DNA of 64,000 nucleotides, taken from Sciurus carolinensis. Lineage: Eukaryota; Chordata; Mammalia; Rodentia; Sciuridae. The position numbers were made by a program, and so were the translations under genes. The notes under the pieces are model-generated. The model was given only the letters and a program-made list of their open reading frames with translations. It was not told the DNA's origin and searched no databases. Below, piece after piece: positions 23,982-35,477 of this stretch (positions are counted from its first letter, which is position 1; each line of letters begins with the position of its first letter). The stretch covers positions 28,760,777 to 28,824,776 of the forward strand of contig NC_062227.1 in the NCBI RefSeq assembly GCF_902686445.1, given 5' to 3'.

Positions 23982-24956
23982 AAAAACTATGGAATACTAG
24001 AGAAAGATATTTATACAGAGCTTAGAAAATGGAAAGATCTCCCATGTTCTTGGATAGGCAGAATTAACATTGTTAAAATGGCCACACAGTGAAAAGTGTT
24101 ATACAGATTCAATGTAATTCCATTAAAATTCCAATGACATTTTTTACAGAAATAGAAAAAGCAGTCACAAAATTCATTTGGAAAAACAAGAGCCTCAGAA
24201 TAGCCAAAGCAGTACTTAGTGAGAAAAGTGAAGCAGAAGACATTATAATACCAGTCCTCAAATCACACTACAGAGCTATAATAATAAAAATAGCATGGTA
24301 CTGACACCAAAACAGACATGAAGTCATAGAGAATGGAATAGAAGACAGAGAGATAAACCCACATAAAAACAGTTATCTCACAGTATTCAAAGGTGACAAA
24401 AACATACATTAAAGAAAAGATAGCCTTTTTAACAAATGGTGCTGGGAAAACTGAAAATTCACATGTAATAGAATAAAATTTAACCCTAATTTCTCACTCA
24501 GCACAAAATTCAACTCAAAGTGGATCAAAGACCTAGGCATTGGACTAGAAACCCAACACTCCAACATGTAGGCTCAGGAACCGACTTCCTTAACAAGACT
24601 CCTACAGCACAAAGTTATATAATAAAAAATTTATAAGTGGGATGGCATCAAATTAAAAAAAAAACTTCTTCACAGCAAAAGAAATAATTAGCAGCATGAA
24701 GAGAGAGTCAATACAATGAAAGACTATCATTGCCACCTGCTCCTCAGGTAGGCATTAATATCCAGGCTATATAAATAACTAAGAAAGTAATACCATATGT
24801 TCTACAGTCATGTATAACTAAAAAGAACAAATAAAAAATTTTAAAAGAGTAATGCAAAAAACAAATCAATCAATCAATAAATTGGCAAAGGAACTAAACA
24901 GACACTTCCCAAAAGAAGGAATAGGAATGGTCAACAAATATATGAAAAAATGTTTC

Positions 24957-25073
24957 AGGGGCAGGGATTGTGTGGCTCAGTGGTAGAACCCTCATGTGGC
25001 ATGTATGAGGCCCTGGATTAGATCCTCAGCACTGCATATAAATAAATAAATAAATAAAGGTCCACTGACAACT
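24957..25073 (+). repeat. ID SINE inside the old L1
   Basis: Diverged ID body (TGTGGCTCAGTGGTAGAAC, then CTGGATTAGATCCTCAGC) with an (AAAT)n tail. The L1 sequence AAAAAATGTT is found on both sides, marking the target-site duplication. Confidence 0.88.
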
Positions 25074-26035
25074 AAAAAAAATGTTCAACATTTCTAGCAA
25101 TTAGAGAAATGCAAATTAAAACTACACTGAGATTTCATCACACTTCAGTCAGAATGGCAATTATCAAGGATACAGGTAACAATAAATGTTGGCGAGAATG
25201 TGGGGAAAAAGGTATACTCATACATTGTTGGTGGGACTGCAAATTGGTGCAAACATTCTGGAAAGAAGTATGGAGATTTATCAAAAAACTAGGACTGGAA
25301 CCACTATATAACCCTGTTATCCCATTCTTTAATATATATCCAAAGGATTTAATATCAGCATACTACAGTGACATTGCCACATCAATTTTTACAGCAGCAC
25401 AATCCACAACAACCAAGCTATGGAGCCAATCTACATACCCTTCAACAGATGAATGGATAAAGAAAATGTGGTATATAAACACAATGGAATATTATCCATC
25501 CATAAAGAAAAATGACTTTATGGCATTTGCTGGTAAATGGATGGAACTGGGGACTATCATGCTAAGTGAGGTAAGGCAGTCCCCAAAAGTCAATGTTTTC
25601 TCTGATATGCAGAAGCTAATCCAAAATAAGAGAGGGGGATTAAAAAAAAAGTAGATGAAAGATCAGTGGAATACACAAAGGGGAATGAAGGGAGGGAGGA
25701 AGAATGGGATTGGGAAATAGTGGCATGAGTCTTATCTAACTTTCCCGTGTACATATATGAATATGCCACAATAAATTCTGCCATCATGTAGATCCACAAA
25801 ACACTAAAAAAACCAAAAACAAAAGCAAAAACAAAAACAAAACAAACAAAGAACAAAAAACAAAACTGTGAGTAAATAGCAAAAAGATCAGGAACGGAAG
25901 AAAAGGAACAGGAGGAGGGGGAGGGGAAGGAAGGGGAAATGGCACTGAATTAGAATAAATTATATTCCATGCTTTTATAATCATGTCAAAATGAATCCTA
26001 CTGTTATGTCTGACTACAAAGAACTAATAAAAGTA

Positions 26036-26695
26036 AAAAAGAATGAATTTGTAAAAACATTTGAAATTAAAATGATAAATCCCCAAGTAAATAAATTATA
26101 CTGTAGAATTAGAAAAAAAAAAAAAAACCACTAATTTCCCTTACGAAGGCTATGAGATGGTCTTGGAGTGATCTGGCTGTCTTTGTTTGACCCAGGTATT
26201 ATTCCTGAATTTTCTATAACCCTGAATTACAACATGAGTGCATTTGTCCCTTACATTACTTGGTGCTAGTGTTCCCTTTTTCTTTTAGGGCTGTTATTAA
26301 GTGATATCTGAATTGTGGTGCTCTCCTGCTTCCTAATTGTAAAAGCAGACGAATAATGGAAGTAACAGAGATATACAAAACAATCTTCAAATTAACTTAC
26401 CCCTACACTTACATTCTCGGTTATCTTTTAAAATTATCTATTAACTTAGTTTATAGTTAGGATATGTAGCCCCAGGCAAGAAGGTTTAGCTGTGGTTCTT
26501 GGATACTAGTGGTGATTACATGAAGATATTGTTGAAGCCCTGGTTGAGATCTATTTCTCTTACCTCTGCTGTGTGATGGGAGGGCAACTGAATGCTTATT
26601 CTTCCCTTCATGGATGTTTTCCAGTAGAAGAGGATTAAGTTGGGATGCAGAAGATACAGTCTAATTTTACCTGCAAAGTTTATTCACTATCTGAC
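26036..26695. other. No recognised gene or repeat
   Basis: AT-rich sequence with one A run at 26113-26127; no domain or repeat family recognised. Confidence 0.4.
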
Positions 26696-27168
26696 TGTGA
26701 TGGTTAATTTTGATTGGGCTAAAGAATGGCCAGATAGTTGGTGATACCTTATTTTTGGGTATACCTATGATATGATTTCCAGAAGAGATTAATATTTGCA
26801 TCAGTAAACTGAGCGAAGAAGATCCTCCCTTATCAATATGGCAGCCAACATCCAATCCGTTGAGGGCTCAAATAGAATAAAAATGTGAAGAAGGGCAAAT
26901 TCATACTCTTATGGAGCTGAGATATTCATCTTTTCCTCCTGGAGAGTGGAGCTCCTGAGTTCTCAGACCTTTGGACCTTGGGACTTGTATTAATGCTACT
27001 TCTCCATGTGTTTGAATCATCAATAGATTTCTTGGTTCTCCAAGTTGTAGATGGCATGTCATGGGACTTCTTGGCCCCCACAATCACATGAACTATTTCT
27101 CATTGTAAATCTCATTTCTCTTTCTCTAACCTATTGATTCTGTTTTTCTGGAGAACTCTGACTAATAC
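26696..27168 (+). mobile_element. MLT2-type ERVL solo LTR
   Basis: Starts TGTGATGGTTAATTTTG and ends TCTGGAGAACTCTGACTAATAC, the characteristic MLT2 ends, with CCAATCCGTTGAGGGC and GGCATGTCATGGGACTTC inside. It is more complete than the copy at 15140-16135. No internal ERVL sequence is adjacent. Confidence 0.82.
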
Positions 27169-27820
27169 GTATCTTCAGATAACTATCACTTAATCTCATT
27201 GTACTTCATTTTCCTGGTATTTTTAATTCTTAGTCATATGTTATCCCAAGTTGGGTGTCTGAAACTTGTTTGATAAACTGATTTTTTAGAAAGATCCTGA
27301 AAGAGAGGAAGAATTCAGGAGAAGATTTGAATAATAGGAGTAATTTCTGGAAGATAGGATAGCAAGATAGTAAGGAAGATACAGAAGCATGAAATTTAAG
27401 GATATCATGAGAATTAGAGATGTGCAGGGAAATCCGGGGCCTGAGAACATGAGCTTGGTTTTATTTAGAAAAGCAGTGGGGATGACCTAATATAATAATG
27501 ATCATAATAAAGGGATAAATGTCAGGTTGGAAAAAGCTTTAAAATATCTGATGGAGAAGGCTCTGGGGAATGAGGAGACAAAAAGAAATAACACAGTGAA
27601 GGAAGTAGCAGGGAAGATTTTTCTATTTTGTAGAAAATAGGTCAGGATGAATCACAAGCTATAACCTAAACTCAGCTTATTTACTTGGAGTCTGAGAAAA
27701 CAGCTTACGGCTATTCAGTGAAAAACATTCTTGGAAAATTGCATGTACATACCATTTTGTTTTGATAAAATATACTCTGCTTTTGCTCTGAGACTTTGGA
27801 CATTAGAGAACTGTCTGTAC
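27169..27820. other. No recognised gene or repeat
   Basis: Purine-rich unique-looking sequence without recognisable coding or repeat content. Confidence 0.4.
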
Positions 27821-28999
27821 AGAGATTTAAAAATTTTTAATAGACTATTTTTTAGGGTAGTTTTAAGTTTATAGAAAAAAATGCACAGAAACTAGTTTCT
27901 GTCTTACTTCCTTTTCTCTTGTGCACATTGTCCCCTATTATTAACATCCTGCACTAATTTGTTACAATTAATGAAACAATACTGATGGATTATTATTAAA
28001 GTTCATAGAGTTTGCTCTGTGTTGTACAGTTAGTTCTATGCACTTTGACAAATGCATGACGTGTAACCAATGTTATAATATCATACAGAATGCTTTCACG
28101 CTCCTAAAAATCACCTGTGTTCCACCTAGTTGTCCCTCTTTTCCTTCTCTGGATGAGTGCACCTTTTCTCCCACATCCTCACCAGCATTTATTACTATTT
28201 GTATTCTTGATAATTACCATTCTGACTGGAGTAAAATGAAATCTCAATATAATTTTGATTTGCATTTCCCTGATTGATAGAGAAGTTAAACTTTTTTTTT
28301 CATATTTTTGTCATTTGTATTTCTCCTTTTGAGAAATGTCTGTTTAGTTCTTTTGCTCATTTATTGATTTTTTTTTTGGTGTTAAGCTTTTTAGTCCTTT
28401 ATATGTTCTTGGATATTAATTTCCTCTCAAAGGAGTAGCTCCCATTCTATAGGCTCTTTCTTCACTCTTTCAATAATTTTCTTTGCTGTGTAGAAGTTTT
28501 TAAATTTATGCCATATCATTTGTTATTCTTGGTTTTATTCCTTGAGTTTTCAGGGTCTTGTTAAGGAAGTTGGTGCCTGTGACAGTATGTTGGAGTGTTG
28601 ACCCTATGTTTATTCCTATCAATTGCAAAGTTTCTTGTGTCATTACTAAGTCTTTGTTTCACTTTGATTTGACTTTTGTGCAGGGTGAGAGATAGGGATG
28701 CAGTTTCATTCTTATACATATGGATATCCAGTTTTGCGTGGAGATACATTTTTAAATTATTTGGGTAAATATTAAAGGGCAAGATTTCTCAAATATATGG
28801 TAAAATATTTTTGGTTTTATACAATACTGTCAAACTATCATACAAATTGGTTGTAACATTTTGCACTCCCAGTAATAATAAATGAGATTTCCTGTTGTAC
28901 CTGCAGTTGGTGTCAATATTTGGATTTTAGTCATTCTATAGATGTGTAATGGCATCCTAATGTTGGTTTAATTTTCATTTCCCTAATGACATATGATGT

Positions 29000-29398
29000 T
29001 GTTATGGTTTGGATATGAGGGGTCCTCCAAAAACTTCGTGTGTGAGACAATGCGGGAATGCTCAGAAATGAGAGCAGTAACTCAATCAGTGGGTTAATCC
29101 ATTTGATGGATTAACAATTTGCAAGTACCACTGTGCTGGGTGACCACTGTAGGCAGGTGGGGCATGGCTGGAGGTTGTGCCCTTGGGGAAATATATTTGT
29201 TGCTGGCCATGAGCTGAGCAGCTTTCCTTTATCACACTCTCCCTCCATGGTGTTTTGTCTCATCTCTGGCCCAGAGCAAGGGGAGTTTTCTGACCATGGA
29301 CTGAGCCTCTGAAACCATGATCCCCAAATACACTTTATCTTCTTTAAGTTGTTCTTGTCAGATATTTTGGTCCCAGGGATAAAAAGTTGAAGAATGTA
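29000..29398 (+). mobile_element. MaLR-like solo LTR with 5-bp TSD
   Basis: Begins TGTTATGGTTTGGATATGAGG and includes CCCCAAATACACTTTATC near the 3' end, where the usual AATAAA has mutated to AATACA. The 5-bp repeat GATGT flanks it at 28995-28999 and 29399-29403. Confidence 0.85.
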
Positions 29399-29611
29399 GA
29401 TGTGGAACACCTTTTCATTCACTAATTTGCTGTCTTTATATCTCTGCTCAGATCTTTTTTCTATTTTTAAAATTATCAAGGTTGTTTCTTATCGTTGGGT
29501 TCAAGAGTTCTTTGTACAGTTAGGATACAAAATAGCAGTTAGAAAATCTTTTACAAAGATCTTTTACAAAGATCTTCTCCCAGTGTGTGGGTTGCCTTTG
29601 CATTCTTGTTT

Positions 29612-29997
29612 ATAGATTGGTTCATAAATGTCCCTCCGCAGTCATGTGTTAAAGGCTTGGTAAACAGCCGGTGGCACTCTGGGAGAGGGTAGAGCCATTA
29701 GGAGGTGGGACCTAGCAGAAGGAAGTTAGGTCACTGGGGGCGTGCCCTTACAGGGGATATGGAGACTCAACCTCTTCTTTCTGTCTCTGTGCTTCCTGGT
29801 CAACCTGAGGTGACGAGGTTTGCCATGCACTCACCACCATGATGTTCTGCCTTGCCACATCCCCCAAAACACTGGAGTCAACCAAGGATGGACTGAAAAC
29901 CTCTAAACCCATGAACCAAAACCAATCTTTCTTTCCTGCTCTTAGGTTGATTTTCTTAGGTATTTTATCACAGCCATGGAAAGCTGACCTACACAAT
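29612..29997 (+). mobile_element. MaLR-class LTR, second family
   Basis: Contains GGAGGTGGGACCTAGCAG, GGTCACTGGGGGCGTGCCC and a 3' end GGTATTTTATCACAGCCATGG, typical of MaLR LTRs of the ORR1/MST kind. L1M sequence continues on both sides. Exact ends are uncertain by about 10 bp. Confidence 0.7.
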
Positions 29998-30036
29998 TAC
30001 AATTCTCTTAATAGTGGATTTGCAAAGTAGAAGTTT

Positions 30037-30243
30037 GTGTTTTGTTTTTGGGTACTGGGGATTGAACACGTGGGCACTCAACCACTGAGTCACATCCTCA
30101 GCCCTGTTTTGTATTTTATTTAGAGACAGGGTCTCTCTGAGTCACTTAGTACTTTGCTTTTGCTGAGGCTGGCTTTGAACTTGAGATCCTCCTGCCTCAG
30201 CCTCCCGAGCCACTGGGAGTATAGTCGCACACCACTGTGCCCG
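30037..30243 (-). repeat. B1-dID composite SINE with 15-bp TSD
   Basis: Reversed ID half (GGTACTGGGGATTGAACACG) then reversed B1 half (CCTCCTGCCTCAGCCTCCC). The perfect repeat GCAAAGTAGAAGTTT flanks it at 30022-30036 and 30244-30258. Confidence 0.95.
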
Positions 30244-30975
30244 GCAAAGTAGAAGTTTTTAATGAAGTCTACTTGATCGATTTTTTTCTTTCATTGATTG
30301 TGCTTTTCTTACTGTATTAAAAAACTCATTGACAAGTTTGAGGTATTGTTTTTCTCTGTTATTTTCTTCTGGAAGTTGTAAAGTTTTGTGTTTTAAGGTT
30401 AAACTTATCATCCATTTGGAGTTTAATTTTGTGAAGAGTGTAAGGTCTGTGTCTAGATTCTTTCTCTCCTTTTGCATGTGAATGTCAAGGAGTTCTAGCA
30501 CTATGTGTTGTAAAGAAGCCTATCTTAATCGGATTGCTTTTGCTCCTTTCAAAGTTAGTTGACTATATTTGTGTGGGTCTATTTCTGGGTTCTCTATTTT
30601 ATTTCATTTATCTTTTTTTTTTTTTGTCAAAATATTTCCAACACTAGTATTGTCTTGATTACTATAACATTATAGTATGCCTCAGTGTCAGATACCATCC
30701 AACCTCCAAATTGTTTTCTTCAGTATTTCATCGATTATCCTGGGTCTTTTGTATTTTTATATAAAATTTAGAGTTGGTTTGTTAGTAACCAGATTAACTA
30801 AAGATAGAAAAATCAGGCATCAGAACCAGACTTAGATATGGCAGAATTTTGGAATTAGCAGATTGGAAATTCAAAATAAAGGTACTTAGTAAACTAAGAG
30901 TGCTAATGGAAAAAGTGGATAACATATAGTAGCAAGTGCATAATGTAAGCAGAAAGATACATTAAAGAATGTAAC

Positions 30976-31110
30976 CTAAGGTTGGGATTATGGCTCAGTG
31001 GTAGAGCACTTGCCTGGCATGTATGAGGCTCTGGGTTCGATTCTCAGCACCATACATAAATAAATAAAATAAATGTACTGTGTTCATTTACTACTAAAAA
31101 ATATTTAAAA
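30976..31110 (+). repeat. ID SINE
   Basis: GGTTGGGATTATGGCTCAG (A box region), GGGTTCGATTCTCAGC (B box region), then an AAATAAATAAAAT tail and CTACTAAAAAATATTT. GAATGTAAC (30967-30975) and GAGTGTAAC (31115-31123) form a one-mismatch target-site duplication. Confidence 0.9.
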
Positions 31111-31194
31111 AAGAGAGTGTAACAGAAATAAAGAATGCCTCTGATGGTCTAAGCAGTTGACTGGACACAATTAAGGAAATAGTAAGCTTGAAGA

Positions 31195-31258
31195 TATTTT
31201 TTATTTGTTTGTTTGTTTATGGTGAGTGCTGTGCCACTGAGCTACATTCCCAGTCCCT
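31195..31258 (-). repeat. Short ID SINE fragment, minus strand
   Basis: (TTTG)n followed by GCTGTGCCACTGAGCTACATTCCCAG, the reversed 5' part of an ID element with its middle lost. Confidence 0.6.
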
Positions 31259-31669
31259 GAAGGTATGTCAATAGAAACCAGAAAGCAAAGAGAAAAGAAC
31301 AACAACAACAAAAAATTCCCCAGAAATCAATAAAATATGGAACAATTATAAACTGTGAAACGTCTGTGATGATGGGAACACCAGGGCAGAAGAAGCAAGA
31401 AAGGAACAGAAGCAAAATGTGAAGTAATAATGACCAGGAATTTTCCAAAATTAATGACAAAAACCATGCTACAGTTTCAGGAAATATGAAGAATACCAAG
31501 GAGAATAAACACCAAAAGGTTTATACTTAGGTATATCATATTCAAACTTCAGAAAATCAAAGACAAAGAGAAAATCTTGAAAGAAGCCAGAGGAAGGAAA
31601 ATACCTTGTTCTTAGAAAAAGCAAGGACAAGAATGACAAGACAGTGTAATGAATTGGACCTAACTTTCC

Positions 31670-31815
31670 TATATAGGATAATACATGCCCAGTGTAACTC
31701 CACATCACATACAACCACAGGAATGGAAGTTATACGCCACATGTGTATAATATGTCAAAATACACTCTACCGATATATATAACCAAAAAGAACAAATAAA
31801 GAAATTTTAAAAAAA
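31670..31815 (+). repeat. L1 3' terminal fragment
   Basis: ACACTCTACCGATATATATAACC, AAAGAACAAATAAAG and an A-rich end match the squirrel L1 3' tail found elsewhere in the window. L1M ORF1 sequence resumes after it, so it is a tiny insertion. Confidence 0.6.
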
Positions 31816-32396
31816 TTGACATCATATTTCCTTTTATAAGCTGTGCAAGCAAGAAGATAGTGGAGTGAAATATTTAAAATGTGAAAAGAAAACACCAACT
31901 TGGAATTCTGTAACCAATAAAATTACCTTCCAAAAGTGAAAGGTAAGAAAGATTTTTTTTTAAACAAACAAAAGTTAAAGAAATTTGTAGTCTATAGACC
32001 TGTCATTCAGGAAATGTTAAAAAAAATTCTTCAGCAAGAAGGAAGATGATATAGGTCACAAACTAACATCTAATGACTGAAGGAAAAGGATTAGAGAAGG
32101 ACTAAATGAAGGTAAAATAAAATACTTTTTCTTATTCTTAATTGATATAGTAGATAATGATTTATTTACAAAACAGTAGTCACAACATATTAGGTGATTA
32201 TAACTTACAGACAAGTGGAAAAAGCAATATTAAAGGTACAGGTGGGAGGAACTGGGAATATTATGCCATTGTGAAGTGGTTCAGTGTTGTTTGACTTGAA
32301 TTGGTTGTAAATGTCTATTGCAATCACTCAAACAATTTAAAAAAAAAACATAATTGATATGCTAACAGAGGAAAGAAAATGGAAGAATATATAATG

Positions 32397-32498
32397 TGTT
32401 ATGGTTTAAATATAAGGTGTCCCACAAAACCTTGTGGTGATACAATGCAAGAATTGTCCAGAGGTGGAATGGTTGGCTTGTGAGTTGTAAACTCATCA

Positions 32499-32529
<31 letters not shown>

Positions 32530-32930
32530 TTTTGCGGTACTGGAGATCGAACTCAGGACCTTGTGCTTGCGAGGCAAGCACGCTACCAGCTGAGCTATCT
32601 CCCCAGCCCTCATCAATATATTAATCCATTGATATGGACTAACTGGGTGGCAACTGGAGGCAGGTGGGGAGTGATTGGAGGAGGTGGGTCACTGGGGGTG
32701 TGACTTAGGGGTTTATAATTTGTTCCTGGTGCATGGAGCTCTCTCTGTTTCCTGGTGCCAGGTCCTGAGCTGCTTTCCTCTGCCACACCTTTCCCCTCAT
32801 CCCTGACCCAGAGATATGGAGTCAGTCATCTATGGACTGAGACCTCTGAAACCATAGCCCCAAATAAACTTTCCTTCTTCTGTATTGTTCATTTAAGTTC
32901 TTTTTGTCAGTGATGAAAAAGCTAACTATA
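32397..32930 (+). mobile_element. MaLR-like solo LTR carrying an ID SINE
   Basis: Begins TGTTATGGTTTAAATATAAGG and ends GATGAAAAAGCTAACTATAA, with CCCCAAATAAACTTTCC near the 3' end. An ID element at 32505-32608 splits it. Removing that leaves about 430 bp, the usual length of this LTR family. Confidence 0.83.
32505..32608 (-). repeat. ID SINE inside the LTR, 13-bp TSD
   Basis: An (AT)n run and poly(T) precede GCGGTACTGGAGATCGAACTC and the reversed A box GCTGAGCTATCTCC. The repeat CTCATCAATATAT flanks it at 32492-32504 and 32609-32621. Confidence 0.93.
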
Positions 32931-33083
32931 ATAAAGTTTTGATTAAAACCAAACAAGGCAGGAAAAGAGTGAAAGAAAAAAAAAAAAAAAAAGAAAGACA
33001 CAGGGCAACGAAGAGAAAACAGTTGCAAATACAGTTGATATCACAAGTGTGCTGTATCTAATCGCTTTAAGATTAAGGTGTAT

Positions 33084-33261
33084 TTTGCCAGTTGTGGTGC
33101 ACACCCTTCTAACCCCAGCAACTCAGGATCACAAGTTTGAGGCCAGTCTTGTCAACTGAGTGAAACCCTGTCTTGAAATAAAATATAAAAAGGGTTGAGG
33201 GGTGCAGCTCAGTGGTAGAGCACCCCTGGGTTTAATCCTCAGTACTAAATTAATCAAAAGA
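33084..33261 (+). repeat. B1-dID composite SINE with 12-bp TSD
   Basis: B1 part GTTGTGGTGCACACCC, then ID part GGTGCAGCTCAGTGG and GGGTTTAATCCTCAG. The repeat ATTAAGGTGTAT flanks it at 33072-33083 and 33262-33273. Confidence 0.93.
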
Positions 33262-33382
33262 ATTAAGGTGTATCTAATCACCTTAACTGCTTAACTATGA
33301 ATGGTCTAAATATGCCAATTAAAGAGTGGATTAAAAAGGACCCAATTATGTGTTGTCTACAACAAGCTCATTTTAAATATAA

Positions 33383-33405
33383 AGACATAGATAGATAGAT
33401 AGATT
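33383..33405. repeat. (GATA)n microsatellite
   Basis: A short run of ATAG units within the L1M ORF2 remnant. Confidence 0.8.
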
Positions 33406-33654
33406 AAAAGTTGAAGTATGGAGAAAGATATACCATGCTAACACTAATCAATCGAAAGCTGGAGTACCTTTATTAAATTTAGACCAAGTTGACTTCTGGG
33501 CAAAGAAAATTATAAGGAAGGAAGAGAGACATTATATAATGATGTAGGGTTCAATTCTCTAAGAAGAAACAGGAACCCTTATGGCATGTATTGAGACGTT
33601 TATATGTACTTTTTATTTTGCTAAAGACTGATCAATGTAGTGGAATTACTTTGG

Positions 33655-33790
33655 GACTCAGAATCAGAAAATTTGGGGTTTAATCTGGACTCTGTCACTA
33701 AGTATCAAGTGACCTATGAGTAAGCACCTTTTTTTTGGTTTTCTTATAAGTAAAATGTTTAATTTAGGAAATCCCTTATAGTTCTCACAT
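33655..33790 (+). repeat. MIR-like SINE remnant
   Basis: A CTCTGTCACTAAGTATC core and a CTCACATTCTATGAATCTAA terminus match MIR-type SINE structure in plus orientation. Confidence 0.5.
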
Positions 33791-34290
33791 TCTATGAATC
33801 TAATATCAAAATTCTACATAAGTACATTTGAGTAAAATAATGTAATTCCATTGACTATCATTTAGTAGGAATCTCCAGAGATAAATTTCTAGTACATTGT
33901 TTAGTGTACATTTACTATTTGGAAAATGTTAATATCACACCATGTGTATTATTTTCCCCTATATATTTGCCCCCATAAGTCTGATTTTTGAAATGAGTTT
34001 GTATAATTATTAGGTGTGATGAATATTTTAAAATAGTATGCCACCTGTTTTTTGTGTGGTCTTCCACATCATACATAATAAGATGACGAACAGAAATGTC
34101 TGTCTATTTCCTTCTTTCATGGAGTATGGACTTTCATGGATGGATCTGTCTGTCATATTTCTAGTTCTCTAAGTGGTGGTCAACAATTTACAATGAGAAA
34201 AATCCAAGATAATCTGTCTGCATCTTTGTTTCCCTGGCCACACATTCAGCTCATTTTGCTAAGGTTTTGCCAAAGAGAGAAAGCCTTAGT
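33791..34290. other. No recognised gene or repeat
   Basis: AT-rich sequence without recognisable content; the 82-codon frame at 34136-34384 runs into a MIR element. Confidence 0.4.
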
Positions 34291-34292
34291 AG

Positions 34293-34510
34293 GTAACACT
34301 AAGGTAGCACTTGATCATGTGTCAGTTACTATTCTAAGAGCTTTTGATCTATCAGCTGATTCAATACTTCCAGCAGGTCCTTGATGTAGGAACTACTAAT
34401 CTCTGCACTTTTCAGGTGGGGACCCTGAGTTAAGTAACTTGCTCCAGGAGACAAAATTAATAAGTAGTGGAGCTGGAATGAGAACCTAGGCATTCTTGTT
34501 GCAGAACTCA
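34293..34510 (-). repeat. MIR SINE
   Basis: Nearly the whole element is readable in reverse: TGTGTCAGTTACTATTC, then ACCCTGAGTTAAGTAACTTGC and AGTAGTGGAGCTGGAATGAG. This is the best preserved MIR in the window. Confidence 0.8.
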
Positions 34511-34593
34511 CCAAAATATCTGCAGTACGGTTAAATGCATTTTTGTTTATTTTTAGTGTTTAGGCTTGGAATTTAAATAAACACGAAGGGGAC

Positions 34594-35025
34594 CGTGGTA
34601 GGCAGGATTCTAAAATGATTCTCCAGATTCCTGCTCTGTAGTGAGATATTTCTGCCCTGTATAATCCTGCTCTCTTGAGTGTAGACAGATAGGGCCTGTG
34701 AATATGATAGGGTATTATTTCCATGATTATGTGATCTTTTAATGGAAAATAAATTTTGGGGTGTCATTAAAGTCTCTATTCATCTGATTCGAGATTATTC
34801 TGTGTTTGACCTAATCAGGCAGGCCTTTTAAAAGAGATGGCAAGTAGCTACAGATTCTTCAGACAACCTCAAGGAAGTAATCCAGGAAGAGTTCTGCAGC
34901 TTCAAGGAAGTGAATTCTGCCACTTGAGCAGGGAAGAGGACCTTGAGCTGCAGCTCCTGCATATGCTTGGACTTCAGTCTTGTGAGTTTGTGCTACTTGT
35001 TACACCCTAATAGAAAACTAGTACA
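34594..35025 (+). repeat. MLT1-type MaLR LTR
   Basis: Begins GTGGTAGGCAGGATTCTAAAATG and contains TTGAGTGTAGACAGATAGGGCC, GACCTAATCAGGCAGGCC and an end near ACTAGTACAGG, the layout of an MLT1 LTR in plus orientation. Confidence 0.75.
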
Positions 35026-35475
35026 GGGGTGCACTATTAGTGGATTTGAAAACTTGGTTTAGAAAGCACTCTGGGCAGTATCTATGTATTTTTCAGAATG
35101 TGTATGATCCCACGTATACCTTCCTAGCTTCCCATTCCCTCCTGCCTTCTTTTAAACTTAATGAAAGAGTGGTTTACCTTTGTTATTTTCAAGTTGTTTT
35201 AACCACAGGAGGAATACGTTCCACTTACAACTCAATCCACTGCATGCTCACTGGATCCATCTCCTTAAAATCACTCATATTCTCCTTCCTAATTGTAAAA
35301 TCCCAAGAGCATTTTCCAGGCCTTTATTTTTCCTTCTGCTCCATTTGACATAGTTACCTCCTCCATGTTTGTGATTCCTTGAGCACATCTAGCAATGATC
35401 TTTTCCCTGGTTTTAGATTCGCATTTCACCATCTGTTGAAAATCACTTGAATGCCGGCGAGGCCCTTTCAACTCA
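35026..35475. other. No recognised gene or repeat
   Basis: The 102-codon frame at 35040-35348 has no domain and starts at the edge of the MLT1 LTR; treated as chance. Confidence 0.4.
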
Positions 35476-35477
35476 AT

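Larger units (their letters stand above)
22369..25640 (+). pseudogene. Decayed L1 ORF2 (reverse transcriptase region)
   Basis: Pieces of ORF2 are readable in changing frames. Positions 22984-23340 hold the region before and into the reverse transcriptase fingers ([15 protein letters not shown]). Positions 24089-24304 correspond to the post-RT part. Positions 25109-25654 hold the C-terminal segment with CWRECGEKG and HCWWDC, the Cys/His cluster. Stops and frameshifts are numerous, and two ID SINEs interrupt it. Confidence 0.85.
17431..26035 (+). mobile_element. Old decayed L1 with at least five later insertions
   Basis: The 5' end near 17440 has AGAAGATGGCAGAAGC, like an L1 5' UTR start. A long 5' UTR (to about 19820) is followed by ORF1 remnants (19822-20590, 21025-21210) and ORF2 remnants (about 21240-21592, 22369-25640), then 3' UTR and A-rich tails. 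ORF2 fragments show the endonuclease start, a damaged reverse transcriptase active site near 23530 (the Phe of FADD reads as Ser) and the C-terminal Cys-rich part at 25160-25230. Many stops and frameshifts make it non-functional. Insertions into it lie at 18933, 20591, 21593, 23819 and 24957. Two L1 3' ends in tandem (25660-25870 and 25890-26035) suggest one more truncated L1 in its tail. Confidence 0.85.
27821..30785 (-). mobile_element. Ancient L1M, minus-strand part, with nested elements
   Basis: The plus strand shows the reverse complement of an L1M 3' UTR (27821-28140) and of ORF2 (28790-28999, 29404-29610, 30000-30020, 30259-30785). A block at 28140-28785 resembles a C-terminal ORF2 part of another L1 lineage and may be a separate insertion. 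LTRs at 29000 and about 29612 and a SINE at 30037 interrupt it. ORF2 is unreadable as protein. At 30785 the orientation flips (see 30786-33600). Confidence 0.7.
30786..33600 (+). mobile_element. Ancient L1M, plus-strand ORF1 to early ORF2
   Basis: From about 30786 the plus strand follows an L1M ORF1 second half (for example AATCTTGAAAGAAGCCAGAGG at 31574), the region between the ORFs, and the start of ORF2 near 33290-33590 (AATGGTCTAAATATGCCAAT, then GATATACCATGCTAACACTAATC). It is head-to-head with the minus-strand ORF2 part ending at 30785. Insertions inside are an ID at 30976, an ID fragment at 31195, an L1 3' end at about 31680, an LTR at 32397 and a B1-dID at 33084. Confidence 0.7.
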
